Assembly (NCBI RefSeq): GCF_900474295.1
Contig: NZ_UCOB01000014.1
Span: forward strand, 62,001-126,000
Direction of reading: 5' to 3'
Source of the DNA: Synechococcus sp. UW140
Lineage (GTDB): Bacteria > Cyanobacteriota > Cyanobacteriia > PCC-6307 > Cyanobiaceae
Length of the DNA: 64,000 nucleotides
Part shown: positions 7,439 to 15,170 of the stretch, one piece after another
Position numbering within the stretch: position 1 is the stretch's first letter
Layout: each line of letters starts with the position of its first letter
Position numbers and translations under genes: made by a program
Notes under the pieces: model-generated
Databases searched by the model: none
Seen by the model: only the letters and a program-made list of their open reading frames with translations
What the model was told of the DNA's origin: nothing

Positions 7439-7710
7439 AAAGCGAGAGGCCTGCAAAAAGAAGGGATCACTGCTTATCCAGCATCAACATCCCTAAGCCA
7501 GGCCGCCGCCAGCTGATCGGCTTTACCCAGCGATGCTGGAGTGATCGCCGCCACCGACGGAGACGCTTGCTCTTGCCATCACTCAGCAAGGAAGAGACTC
7601 CTGCAAGCGATTCAGGCAAGGGAGTGGGATCAGCCCCATGCCTGGCTGGCGTTGCCCTCATGCTGAAGCCCTAGCTTGCAGGCAATACCCTCACCTCCAA
7701 TTCAGAGGAG

Positions 7711-8181
7711 CTAAATGCTGTTAGGCGTTCCAGCCATGAGGGCATCAGCCAACTCCCTGGCACGGGACATCCAGGATCTGAACACATCGGGATCAGCCCC
7801 AGGCCGTTGGCCACGCTCCACATCCCGATAAAGATCCGCGACGCACCAGGCCTGCGTCTGCGGGTCGCTGCCGAAGCGGGGAATCAGATGAAGGTGAAGG
7901 TGACGAGCACCCTCACCAAAGGCGATCAGATAAACCCGGTCACAACCACTCACCTGCTTCACCAACAGGGAGGCACGTTGCACCATCAGCCCCCATTCAC
8001 GCGCTTCCTCCGGCCAAAAGTCGGCGGGACCGCCAAGGTGGCGACGAGAATCCAACAGACACCACCCCGACATGGGCGCCGGCAGGGGGTGATGACGCAG
8101 GAGCCATCTCTCATTGCGCCAGATCTCGAGGAGCTCGAGTTGCGCAGAATCTCTGTGAAGGGAGCAGATGCCGCAACTCAA
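7711..8181 (-). CDS. HIT-family hydrolase/nucleotidyl transferase
   Basis: HIT proteins cleave or transfer nucleotidyl groups, for example from AMP-lysine-like adducts or diadenosine polyphosphates. The 156-residue product carries the histidine triad as HLHLHLIPRF near residue 115, and an N-terminal CGICSLH that is like the zinc-binding start of many HIT proteins. The rest (NERWLLRHHPLP, GWCLLDSRRHLGG) fits the ligand-binding fold. It lies downstream of psbA on the same strand, but a strong terminator separates the two. The physiological substrate is unknown. The 272 bases between this gene and the desaturase hold nothing I can support. Confidence 0.85.
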   Translation of the reverse strand: MSCGICSLHRDSAQLELLEIWRNERWLLRHHPLPAPMSGWCLLDSRRHLGGPADFWPEEAREWGLMVQRASLLVKQVSGCDRVYLIAFGEGARHLHLHLIPRFGSDPQTQAWCVADLYRDVERGQRPGADPDVFRSWMSRARELADALMAGTPNSI

Positions 8182-8303
8182 GTGGGCTTGGTCTCCAATG
8201 GGATTGAGACCAACAGCAGCAGCCTGACTGCTGTGTTGTTCAAGCTCACGATGGCAGAAAGAGCGATCAACAGAACACTAAGGAAGAAAGACTCATGCCC
8301 ATG

Positions 8304-8330
8304 AAAAAGCCCCCACCTTGCGGCGGGGGC
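8304..8330 (-). terminator. Rho-independent terminator of psbA
   Basis: On the minus strand a stem GCCCCC/GGGGGC, extended by two more G-C pairs around a TTGC loop, is followed by TTTTT. It begins about 57 bases after the psbA stop codon. Confidence 0.85.
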
Positions 8331-8386
8331 TTTGCGATTCAGCGCAAGCTGAATCTCTTGGAAACTTCAGCCAAAGGCTGTTCCGA

Positions 8387-9463
8387 TCAACCGATGGCAG
8401 GTGCTTGCAGAGCCACAGGAGTGGACTCAGCAGCAGCCAGGTCGAGGGGGAAGTTGTGAGCGTTGCGCTCGTGCATCACTTCCATGCCGAGGTTGGCACG
8501 GTTCAGCACATCAGCCCAGGTGTTCACAACCTTTCCTTGAGAATCAAGGATGGATTGGTTGAAGTTGAAACCGTTCAGGTTGAAGGCCATGGTGCCGATG
8601 CCCATGGAGGTGAACCAGATGCCGACCACAGGCCAAGCACCCAAGAAGAAGTGCAGGCTGCGGCTGTTGTTGAACGAGGCGTATTGGAAGATCAGGCGAC
8701 CGAAGTAACCGTGGGCAGCCACGATGTTGTAGGTCTCTTCCTCTTGGCCGAACTTGTAGCCGTAATTCTGGGACTCGCTCTCGGTGGTTTCACGCACCAG
8801 GGAGGAGGTCACCAGGGAGCCGTGCATGGCGGAGAACAGTGAACCACCGAAGACACCAGCCACACCAAGCATGTGGAAGGGGTGCATCAGGATGTTGTGC
8901 TCAGCCTGGAACACCAACATGAAGTTGAAGGTGCCAGAGATGCCCAGGGGCATGCCGTCAGAGAAGGAACCCTGACCAAAGGGGTAGATCAGGAACACCA
9001 CGAAGGCAGCAGACAGCGGAGCGCTGTAGGCAACGCAGATCCACGGACGCATGCCGAGGCGGTAGGAGAGTTCCCACTGACGCCCCATGTAGGCAGAAAT
9101 GCCAATCAGGAAGTGGAAGATGCACAGCTGGTAAGGACCGCCGTTGTACAGCCACTCATCAAGAGAAGCTGCTTCCCAAATGGGATAGAAATGCAAGCCG
9201 ATGGCATTGCTGGAAGGAATAACAGCACCAGAGATGATGTTGTTGCCATAGATGAATGAGCCGGCAACGGGCTCACGGATGCCGTCGATATCAACCGGAG
9301 GAGCGGCGATAAAGGCAATGATGAAGCAGATGGTGGCCGCCAGCAGGGTGGGGATCATCAGCACACCGAACCAACCCACATAGATGCGGTTATTGGTGGA
9401 GGTGACCCACTGACAAAAGTTTGCCCAGGTACTGGAGCGACCGCTGCGAATGGCAGTAGCCAT
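8387..9463 (-). CDS. psbA: photosystem II reaction-centre protein D1
   Basis: D1 binds most cofactors of photosystem II charge separation and the manganese cluster and is replaced constantly in the light. The start MATAIRSG at 9463 gives 358 residues; the frame is open upstream but lacks homology there. The hallmark regions [49 protein letters not shown] and the C-terminal [17 protein letters not shown] are all present. The tail after DLA is the part removed by CtpA. The residue equivalent to 130 is Gln (129 here), the low-light D1:1 type rather than Glu of the high-light type. There is no ribosome-binding site of the usual kind; the leader instead contains CCTCCTT. Confidence 0.97.
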   Translation of the reverse strand: MATAIRSGRSSTWANFCQWVTSTNNRIYVGWFGVLMIPTLLAATICFIIAFIAAPPVDIDGIREPVAGSFIYGNNIISGAVIPSSNAIGLHFYPIWEAASLDEWLYNGGPYQLCIFHFLIGISAYMGRQWELSYRLGMRPWICVAYSAPLSAAFVVFLIYPFGQGSFSDGMPLGISGTFNFMLVFQAEHNILMHPFHMLGVAGVFGGSLFSAMHGSLVTSSLVRETTESESQNYGYKFGQEEETYNIVAAHGYFGRLIFQYASFNNSRSLHFFLGAWPVVGIWFTSMGIGTMAFNLNGFNFNQSILDSQGKVVNTWADVLNRANLGMEVMHERNAHNFPLDLAAAESTPVALQAPAIG

Positions 9464-9494
9464 GACGAAACAAGGAGGACGGGACCTGACCCAA

Positions 9495-9511
9495 ATGTCT
9501 TCAACAGACAT
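9495..9511 (-). promoter_or_regulatory. small hairpin in psbA leader
   Basis: ATGTCT and AGACAT form a six-pair stem around a five-base loop about 32 bases before the psbA start codon. In the message this could affect ribosome access or stability; psbA leaders are commonly regulated. Confidence 0.35.
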
Positions 9512-9588
9512 AAGGGCAGGGCCTAAGCCTATGGAGGGTCGATTGTTTTTTGCCAGATTTAAAAACTTCGAGTCATTGCGCAAACTTC

Positions 9589-9621
9589 CTTCATGAAGAG
9601 CTTCATGAAGAGTTCATGAAG
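9589..9621 (-). promoter_or_regulatory. three palindromic TTCATGAA boxes upstream of psbA
   Basis: The 12-base unit CTTCATGAAGAG occurs twice in tandem (9589-9600, 9601-9612), followed by a partial third copy (9613-9621). Each contains the perfect palindrome TTCATGAA at 9590-9597, 9602-9609 and 9613-9620, spaced 12 and 11 bases, about one helical turn. They lie just upstream of a possible psbA promoter (TTGCGC, 16 bases, TTTAAA on the minus strand). This is the layout of an activator or repressor array. Confidence 0.55.
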
Positions 9622-9630
9622 CAATGTTAA

Positions 9631-10980
9631 TCATGCTGTTTTTGCTGCTGTTTGGCCCTGCATCCAGCGGCCGGCCTGTTGAAGGAATCCCTGCCAATTC
9701 AGTCGCTCCTGTTCTGAAGCCTTCGCCACAAGTAAGGGAGCTTGTTGCTTCAACAGCTCCAGATCTGGCTTTGCCACACCGGCATTGAGAGCCATCCAAT
9801 CAGCCATGGAGACACCCACAACCCTGGTGAGATAGGCAGCACTGAGGCCCTGCATCATTCCAGCCGCCATCCAACTGCCACCCTCCAACTTGGCCAGACC
9901 CAGCAAAGCCTGACCACTCCACTCCACCACCCCCTGTGCAAGGGCAGCAGCCGCAAGATGCTTGGCCGCCACCTGCAGAACATCGGGCGTCCAACGGCAA
10001 CCCCAGATCGAACCCATTTCACTCAGCATCAAGCCATTTCCCACGGCCACAGCAAGCAAATCAGTGCTGGGTAAAGGTGAGGCGACAACAGCTCCTGCCA
10101 CGAGCCACTGGCTGCGTTGAAGCAACCCACGGAAGCGTTGACGCCGCAGGCTTTCCAGCTCCGCCTGCCAATCGCGATGTAGGGCCTCCAGCAACCGTTG
10201 ACGGGTCAGATCGAGACCCAGGCTGGGTTGCTGAAGCAGCTGTCGAATCGGCAGCAGAAGGGACCTGAGCTGATCGGGCGACCCATCCCAAACCAGTAAG
10301 CGTTGATGCCAACGGTCTGGCAACTGGGCCAGCAAAGCCTGGTGAGCAGCGTCCCAATCCCCCTCAAGCTCCGCACGATTCACAGCCAGCCAGGCCGGCT
10401 GGCGCAAGGGCACCTCCTGCAGACGCAAGAGATCTGCGGCACGAAGCGGCAGAGGAAGGATGAACAGCAACGCATCCTGTTGCTGAATCGTGAGAGGCCA
10501 AGCCCAGCTATCACTGACACTGGGGAGAGGGTGTCCGACACAAAGGTTGAGGGCATGGCGCCCACTCAGCGCTTGCTGGAGAGCCTTGCTCTCTGGCAAA
10601 GCCACCCCTTCCGATCCCACCACTGCAACAGTCAGAGGGCCGGAACGCTCCACGACCTGGTCAAGCGCGCGCTGACGTTGGTCACGGCTTGCAGCCGTGC
10701 CGGCAAGCTCTTCAAGAGCATCGAATTGGTCAAGCACCGCATCACAGCGCTTCAACCATCCCTGCACCGAAGCAGGGGACTGAAAGGCAGGTGCCTTTGC
10801 AGGCCGGCTCAGCCACCAGATGCCTCCACCCACTGCCAACAGCCCAAGGCCACCCCCAGGAACGTGTAAAACGTCTGCCAGAGCCCACTGCGCCACCAGA
10901 AAACCACCTCCTGCTACAGCGATGCCACGCAGGAGCCTCGGCTGTTCAAGAAAGGAGCCGATTGACGGCACCGGAAGCAT
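9631..10980 (-). CDS. DUF697/YcjF-type membrane protein
   Basis: The 449-residue product starts with two hydrophobic segments (about 18-58). A cytoplasmic domain follows that keeps the outline of a small GTPase-like fold (TVAVVGSEG, then DALLFILPLPLRAADLL and LAVNRAEL) without intact nucleotide-binding motifs. The C-terminal part (about residues 290-420) is the hydrophobic DUF697 region, with VAGAVVASPLPSTDLLAVAVG and long Ala/Gly-rich helices. Cyanobacterial members of this family have no settled function. The gene is upstream of psbA on the same strand but ends at the palindrome array, so separate transcription is likely. Confidence 0.75.
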   Translation of the reverse strand: MLPVPSIGSFLEQPRLLRGIAVAGGGFLVAQWALADVLHVPGGGLGLLAVGGGIWWLSRPAKAPAFQSPASVQGWLKRCDAVLDQFDALEELAGTAASRDQRQRALDQVVERSGPLTVAVVGSEGVALPESKALQQALSGRHALNLCVGHPLPSVSDSWAWPLTIQQQDALLFILPLPLRAADLLRLQEVPLRQPAWLAVNRAELEGDWDAAHQALLAQLPDRWHQRLLVWDGSPDQLRSLLLPIRQLLQQPSLGLDLTRQRLLEALHRDWQAELESLRRQRFRGLLQRSQWLVAGAVVASPLPSTDLLAVAVGNGLMLSEMGSIWGCRWTPDVLQVAAKHLAAAALAQGVVEWSGQALLGLAKLEGGSWMAAGMMQGLSAAYLTRVVGVSMADWMALNAGVAKPDLELLKQQAPLLVAKASEQERLNWQGFLQQAGRWMQGQTAAKTA

Positions 10981-11130
10981 GCGGAACTGGTGAGAAGTCT
11001 CGTCTTCCTAGCTCACCCTCGGCAAGGCGACCAGTGGGCGTTGCAGAAGCGAGGCAGAGCGCAATCCGCCCCCCGGCAGCAGACGCACGGCCTGGGCCTC
11101 CATAAGTTGAAGGAGTGAGTGCAGCACTCA

Positions 11131-12051
11131 ATGGCGAGCCACCCCGCCGGAACCGATCGACGCAAGGATGTGAAAAGAGTGCTGGTGACAGCACTCTTGC
11201 TCAACCTGAGCATGACCGGCCTGAAGCTCACCATTGGGGTGCTGAGTGGCTCCCTGGCCGTGGTGGCTGATGCGATGCACAGCGCCACAGATGCCCTCTC
11301 AAGCCTGATGGGCCTGATCACCAATGGCCTTTCTGATCCGAGACCAGATCGTGACCATCCCTACGGCCACGACAAATACGAAGGCATTGGAGCCCTCGCC
11401 ATTGCAGGCTTCATCCTGTTCACGGCGATCGAGATCCTGCTGAAGGCCGGCGAACGGGTCATGGAAGGCGTGCCGCCCCTCCGCCTTAGCGGCCAGGAAC
11501 TCCTGCTGCTATGCCTTGTTCTGGGCTTCAATCTCGCTCTAGCACTCTACGAGCGTCGGGAGGGCAAGCGACTGAAGAGTCCGCTGCTACTCGCCGATGC
11601 AAAGCACACCACCAGTGACATTTGGACCACAGTGATCGTCCTCGTGGGACTGACCGGTGCCTGGTGGTTCCGATTGAACTGGCTGGATGTGGCTCTAGCG
11701 GCTCCACTCGCCCTTCTATTGATCAGGGTGTGCTCGCAGGTTGTGCGGACCAACCTTCCATGGCTCGTTGATCACATTGCGATTGCGCCGGAAGCCATCC
11801 ACGAACAGGCCATGGCTGTTCCTGGAGTACTCAACTGCCATGACATCGCCAGCCGTGGCGTACTGGGACAGCGGGTGTTTATCGATATGCACATGGTGGT
11901 TGACACCGACGACCTACCCACCGCTCACGGCATCACCGAGCGGGTTGAGGAGCAATTGGAAAGGCGCTTCGGCCCAGTTCGCTGCACCATCCACTTGGAA
12001 CCGAAGGACTACGCCGAACAACAGATCACCTTTCGAGGCACCCACGGCTGA
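11131..12051 (+). CDS. cation diffusion facilitator (CDF) metal transporter
   Basis: CDF proteins export divalent metals such as Zn, Co, Fe or Mn in exchange for protons. The product has about six membrane helices. The metal-site motifs are present: HSATDALSS in helix 2 and AKHTTSDIWTT in helix 5, plus the HPYGHDKYE loop. A cytoplasmic C-terminal domain (residues about 215-300) includes HIHMVVD-like IDMHMVVDTD and CTIHLEP. ATG at 11131 is used; a GTG at 11119 is nearer to the GAAGGAG ribosome-binding site, but with only three bases between. The gene is divergent from the DUF697 gene. The metal specificity is unknown. Confidence 0.9.
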   Translation: MASHPAGTDRRKDVKRVLVTALLLNLSMTGLKLTIGVLSGSLAVVADAMHSATDALSSLMGLITNGLSDPRPDRDHPYGHDKYEGIGALAIAGFILFTAIEILLKAGERVMEGVPPLRLSGQELLLLCLVLGFNLALALYERREGKRLKSPLLLADAKHTTSDIWTTVIVLVGLTGAWWFRLNWLDVALAAPLALLLIRVCSQVVRTNLPWLVDHIAIAPEAIHEQAMAVPGVLNCHDIASRGVLGQRVFIDMHMVVDTDDLPTAHGITERVEEQLERRFGPVRCTIHLEPKDYAEQQITFRGTHG

Positions 12052-12138
12052 TTGGGCCGGTCGTCAGGGCGGCGCTCTCAGGTACTGACTCCCCCCCTGT
12101 GATGCGTCACACTTGCGCCTGACTGCAGGCCACGGGCC

Positions 12139-12732
12139 ATGACTGATTCCTACGGAGATTCCCAGCAAAATGGGGGACAGGGTGAAGGTGGCCGTGATGG
12201 CGGACGCGATGGTGGTCGCCGTCGCGGTGCCGGGAATCGCGAAGGTGGTGGCTTCCGCATCCGCCTGAGTGACAACGAGATGCGCTCCGTGCGCGCTCTT
12301 CAAGAAGCCTTCAACCTGCGCTCCACTGTCGCGGTGCTGGGCTTTGCGGTGCGGAGCCTCGCCCAGATGCTCGAAGATGGCCAGTTGGATGCCCTGATTG
12401 AACAGGAACGTTCCCGTGCCCCCCGAGGAGGCGGACGTCGCAGCGAAGGTGGCAGGGGCGGTAGCCGAGGCGACGGTGGTCATCGCGGCGAAAGCGGCAG
12501 AGGTGGCGCCGGGGGCAGAGGCGGAGATCGACCTGATCCTTTCGCCCGCCCGGCCAAACCTCAGCAGGCCCCTGTGGAGGAAAACGTAGATGCCCCAGAA
12601 CCTGAGGGTGCTGCACCCGCAAGCGAGGCGACTGAGAGCGAAGCCACGATCGAAACCAGTGTTGGCAGCACTGCCGAGATCACTGTCGACAGCGACGCCC
12701 CTACGGAAGACGCACAAGCCAACCAGGAGTAA
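12139..12732 (+). CDS. Gly/Arg-rich (RGG-like) protein with a helical core
   Basis: The 197-residue product has three parts. Residues about 10-35 are Gly/Arg/Asp-rich. Residues 36-90 form a compact, well-ordered core (FRIRLSDNEMRSVRALQEAF, then RSTVAVLGFAVRSLAQML). Residues 92-130 are a second RGG-like region with repeated GGR and RGG units, followed by an acidic Ala/Glu/Pro tail. RGG regions usually bind RNA or single-stranded nucleic acid, and the core could be a ribbon-helix-helix-like fold; both are inferences. It is three bases upstream of trpS, so it is probably co-transcribed with it. No named family is recognised. Confidence 0.8.
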   Translation: MTDSYGDSQQNGGQGEGGRDGGRDGGRRRGAGNREGGGFRIRLSDNEMRSVRALQEAFNLRSTVAVLGFAVRSLAQMLEDGQLDALIEQERSRAPRGGGRRSEGGRGGSRGDGGHRGESGRGGAGGRGGDRPDPFARPAKPQQAPVEENVDAPEPEGAAPASEATESEATIETSVGSTAEITVDSDAPTEDAQANQE

Positions 12733-12735
12733 TCA

Positions 12736-13749
12736 ATGGTCCAGTCGCGGGTTCTTTCCGGCGTCCAGCCCACCGGTGCCCTTCATTTGGGCAATTGGCT
12801 GGGCGCCATCCGCAACTGGGTGGAGCTTCAGCGCGATCACGACACGTTTTTTTGTGTCGTCGATCTGCATGCGATCACTGTTCCGCATGATCCCGACCGC
12901 CTGGCCGAGGACACCCTCAGCACCGCTGCGCTGTACCTGGCCTGTGGCATTGATCCTGAGCGCAGCACGGTGTTCGTTCAGAGCCACGTGCAGGCCCATG
13001 CCGAACTCTGTTGGCTGCTGAATTGCGTCACCCCGCTCAACTGGGTCGAGCGGATGATTCAGTTCAAGGAAAAGGCGGTGAAACAAGGGGACAACGTGTC
13101 CGTGGGTCTTCTGGACTATCCGGTTTTGATGGCCGCCGACATTCTTCTCTACGACGCCGATCTGGTGCCAGTGGGAGAAGACCAGAAACAGCATCTCGAA
13201 CTGGCCCGCGACATCGCCCAACAGCGCATTAACGCCCGCTTTGGCAGCGAAGACGCCCCAGTGCTCAAGGTGCCCAAGCCCCTGATCCTCAAGGAAGGGG
13301 CCAGGGTGATGAGCCTGAGCGATGGTCGCAGCAAAATGAGCAAAAGCGACCCCAACGAGGGCAGCCGGATCTCCTTGCTCGATGCTCCTGAGTTGATCAC
13401 CAAGAAAATCAAACGCGCCAAAACCGATCCCCAGATGGGGCTTGAGTTCAACAATCCCGAGCGCCCGGAGACGGAGAACCTGCTGGGTCTTTACGCCATT
13501 CTCAGCGGCAAGGGGCGCCAAGCCGCCGCCGAGGAATGCGCCGAGATGGGTTGGGGCAAATTCAAACCGCTGCTAGCGGAGGCTGCCGTCTCGGCCCTGG
13601 AACCGATCCAGACTCGCTACCGCGAACTCATCCAAGACCGCGGCGAACTGAATCGTGTTCTGGTCGACGGCCGCGATCGCGCCAATGCTGTGGCGGAAGC
13701 GACGGTGGCAAGAGTGCGCAGCAGTCTGGGGTTTTTGGGCACCCCCTGA
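12736..13749 (+). CDS. trpS: tryptophanyl-tRNA synthetase
   Basis: A class I synthetase that charges tRNA-Trp. The 337-residue length is normal for bacteria. The HIGH-type motif is in GALHLGNWLGA (residues about 14-24) and the KMSKS motif in GRSKMSKSDPNEG (about 197-209). The Trp-binding region LLDYPVLMAADILLY is also present. It follows the RGG-like gene closely and is followed by a long hairpin, so the pair probably forms one operon. Confidence 0.96.
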   Translation: MVQSRVLSGVQPTGALHLGNWLGAIRNWVELQRDHDTFFCVVDLHAITVPHDPDRLAEDTLSTAALYLACGIDPERSTVFVQSHVQAHAELCWLLNCVTPLNWVERMIQFKEKAVKQGDNVSVGLLDYPVLMAADILLYDADLVPVGEDQKQHLELARDIAQQRINARFGSEDAPVLKVPKPLILKEGARVMSLSDGRSKMSKSDPNEGSRISLLDAPELITKKIKRAKTDPQMGLEFNNPERPETENLLGLYAILSGKGRQAAAEECAEMGWGKFKPLLAEAAVSALEPIQTRYRELIQDRGELNRVLVDGRDRANAVAEATVARVRSSLGFLGTP

Positions 13750-13769
13750 GCACCTCGCCTCCACCGAAC

Positions 13770-13804
13770 TGCACGGATCAGACCACTGGGAGCTGATCAG
13801 TGCA
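13770..13804 (+). terminator. hairpin after trpS
   Basis: TGCAC and GATCAG pair with CTGATC and GTGCA (11 pairs with one G/A mismatch between them), enclosing an 11-base loop. No T-run follows, so termination would be imperfect or Rho-assisted. Confidence 0.45.
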
Positions 13805-14038
13805 AGAGCTTCAGAAAAGCTGCGCTAATGATTAAAACTTCCTGAGAGCTTGAAGCATTCTCAACCAGGCCATTGGAGTCGACCCCAGTGACAGCCATGG
13901 GTCCCATGGGTCCAAGCTCCTGTTTGATCTAAGAATAAGTGCTCAAACACATGCCAAGACTCCCGTCAAGACCGGTCCCAGACCACTCGCATCCGAACCC
14001 CTTGGGTCTGCATCGTGATGGGCCCTTGAACGGACTGT

Positions 14039-14737
14039 GTGCCCGAACCCTTGCAAGCATGGATGCCCAACATTCTCGGTCGCGTTTTCAACGCTGACCG
14101 TCGGATGCACCTGCTTCCCGTGGCCGGAGTGATCGGAACTGTCCTAGTCACAGGACAGGCCTTGCAAGCTGAGCGCTCCGACGGACGCCTGGCCCAAGCC
14201 GAAGCGGTCAAGGCCCATCTGCAAGCAGAAGAGGAGAACCTCAGCGCTGACCTCAGTGGTGGTCATTACCAAATCACCCCGGAACGCAGGGCTCTCCTCA
14301 ACACGATCCGTTATGCCGAAGGCACTTGGAAGGACGGCAAAGACCTCGGCTACAAAACTCTCTATGGAGGAGGCCAGTTCGCGGATCTTTCCCGCCACCC
14401 CGACCGGGTGGTCGTGAAGAGATACGCCAGTGCCGCAGCCGGTGCCTATCAGTTTCTGCCCACCACCTGGCGGATTGTTGCGACCGAGCTCAAGCTCACC
14501 AGCTTTGAACCGAAGCATCAGGATCAAGCGGCGTTGCGCTTGATTGAGCGACGCGGTGCGCTTGAGGAAGTCGACAGCAACGGCCTCACCAAAACGGCGA
14601 TGCATCGTTTAGCGCCAGAGTGGGCCTCTTTTCCCACCCATGCTGGCTCCAGCGCCTATGGCCAGCCGGTCAAGAGCCATGCGGAACTTGCGAAGTTCTA
14701 CTCCGACAATCTGCGTCAGATTCGTCTAGGGGCATGA
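14039..14737 (+). CDS. secreted or membrane-anchored lysozyme-like muramidase
   Basis: The product resembles phage-type lysozymes (glycoside hydrolase 24-like/muraminidase fold). Residues near 85-140 hold the signature RYAEGTWKDG, GYKTLYGGGQFADLSRHP and SAAAGAYQFLPTTW, the first with the likely catalytic Glu. A hydrophobic segment (HLLPVAGVIGTVLVTGQA) near residues 23-41 can serve as a signal or anchor and points to action on cell-wall peptidoglycan. The GTG at 14039 gives 232 residues; an ATG at 14063 is also possible. No phage genes surround it, so a host cell-wall role is more likely than a prophage one. Confidence 0.8.
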   Translation: MPEPLQAWMPNILGRVFNADRRMHLLPVAGVIGTVLVTGQALQAERSDGRLAQAEAVKAHLQAEEENLSADLSGGHYQITPERRALLNTIRYAEGTWKDGKDLGYKTLYGGGQFADLSRHPDRVVVKRYASAAAGAYQFLPTTWRIVATELKLTSFEPKHQDQAALRLIERRGALEEVDSNGLTKTAMHRLAPEWASFPTHAGSSAYGQPVKSHAELAKFYSDNLRQIRLGA

Positions 14738-14804
14738 AGCTGGAGGGGCGAAGGCCCCGATCAACGTTCTTCACCCTCATCGGAGTGCAACGGATGGTGC
14801 TCTC

Positions 14805-15167
14805 TCAATTCAGCTGTTGTGAGATCCGCGCCGAGAGCGACCACACCTCGGTCATCAGCTGATGCCAGGCAGACATCGCCCGCATTGAGACAGCCATCGC
14901 CTCAGGCGATGCCTCCAGAAGGGCACGGGTCGCTGTAATCGCCTTATGCCCCTCGACAAGGCGTTGGGCCATGGCCAGGCGCTGCTCAGGGTCCATCACT
15001 TGATCCGGGCAGATCGCCAACAATTGCTCCCCACGGTTGAAACAATCGCTGAAGTCTTTGAGCAACGAGTCGAGTAATGACCGAAGCAGCGCCTCTGCCT
15101 GCTCATCCCTGCGAGGCTCTCCGGAGCCAGACGAAGTCGATTCCATAGAGCTGCCTGACACGCCCAT
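14805..15167 (-). CDS. DUF2605 family protein
   Basis: The 120-residue soluble helical protein matches the cyanobacterial DUF2605 pattern: LLDSLLKDFSDCFNRGEQLL early, then QRLVEGHKAITATRALLEA and SAWHQLMTEVW near the end. Function is unknown. The frame continues upstream across the whole start of thrS, but that part is the shadow of thrS. With the ATG at 15167 the start lies only three bases from the divergent thrS start; a second ATG at 15146 is equally plausible. Confidence 0.75.
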   Translation of the reverse strand: MGVSGSSMESTSSGSGEPRRDEQAEALLRSLLDSLLKDFSDCFNRGEQLLAICPDQVMDPEQRLAMAQRLVEGHKAITATRALLEASPEAMAVSMRAMSAWHQLMTEVWSLSARISQQLN

Positions 15168-15170
15168 AAG

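Noticed and set aside
7439-7710. Frames between desaturase and HIT gene
   Set aside because: Arg/Pro/Ser-rich translations without binding sites; treated as non-coding.
14039-14737. Prophage remnant suggested by a lysozyme-like gene
   Set aside because: No holin, integrase, structural or attachment sequence nearby; the protein has its own membrane anchor, so a cell-wall role is simpler.
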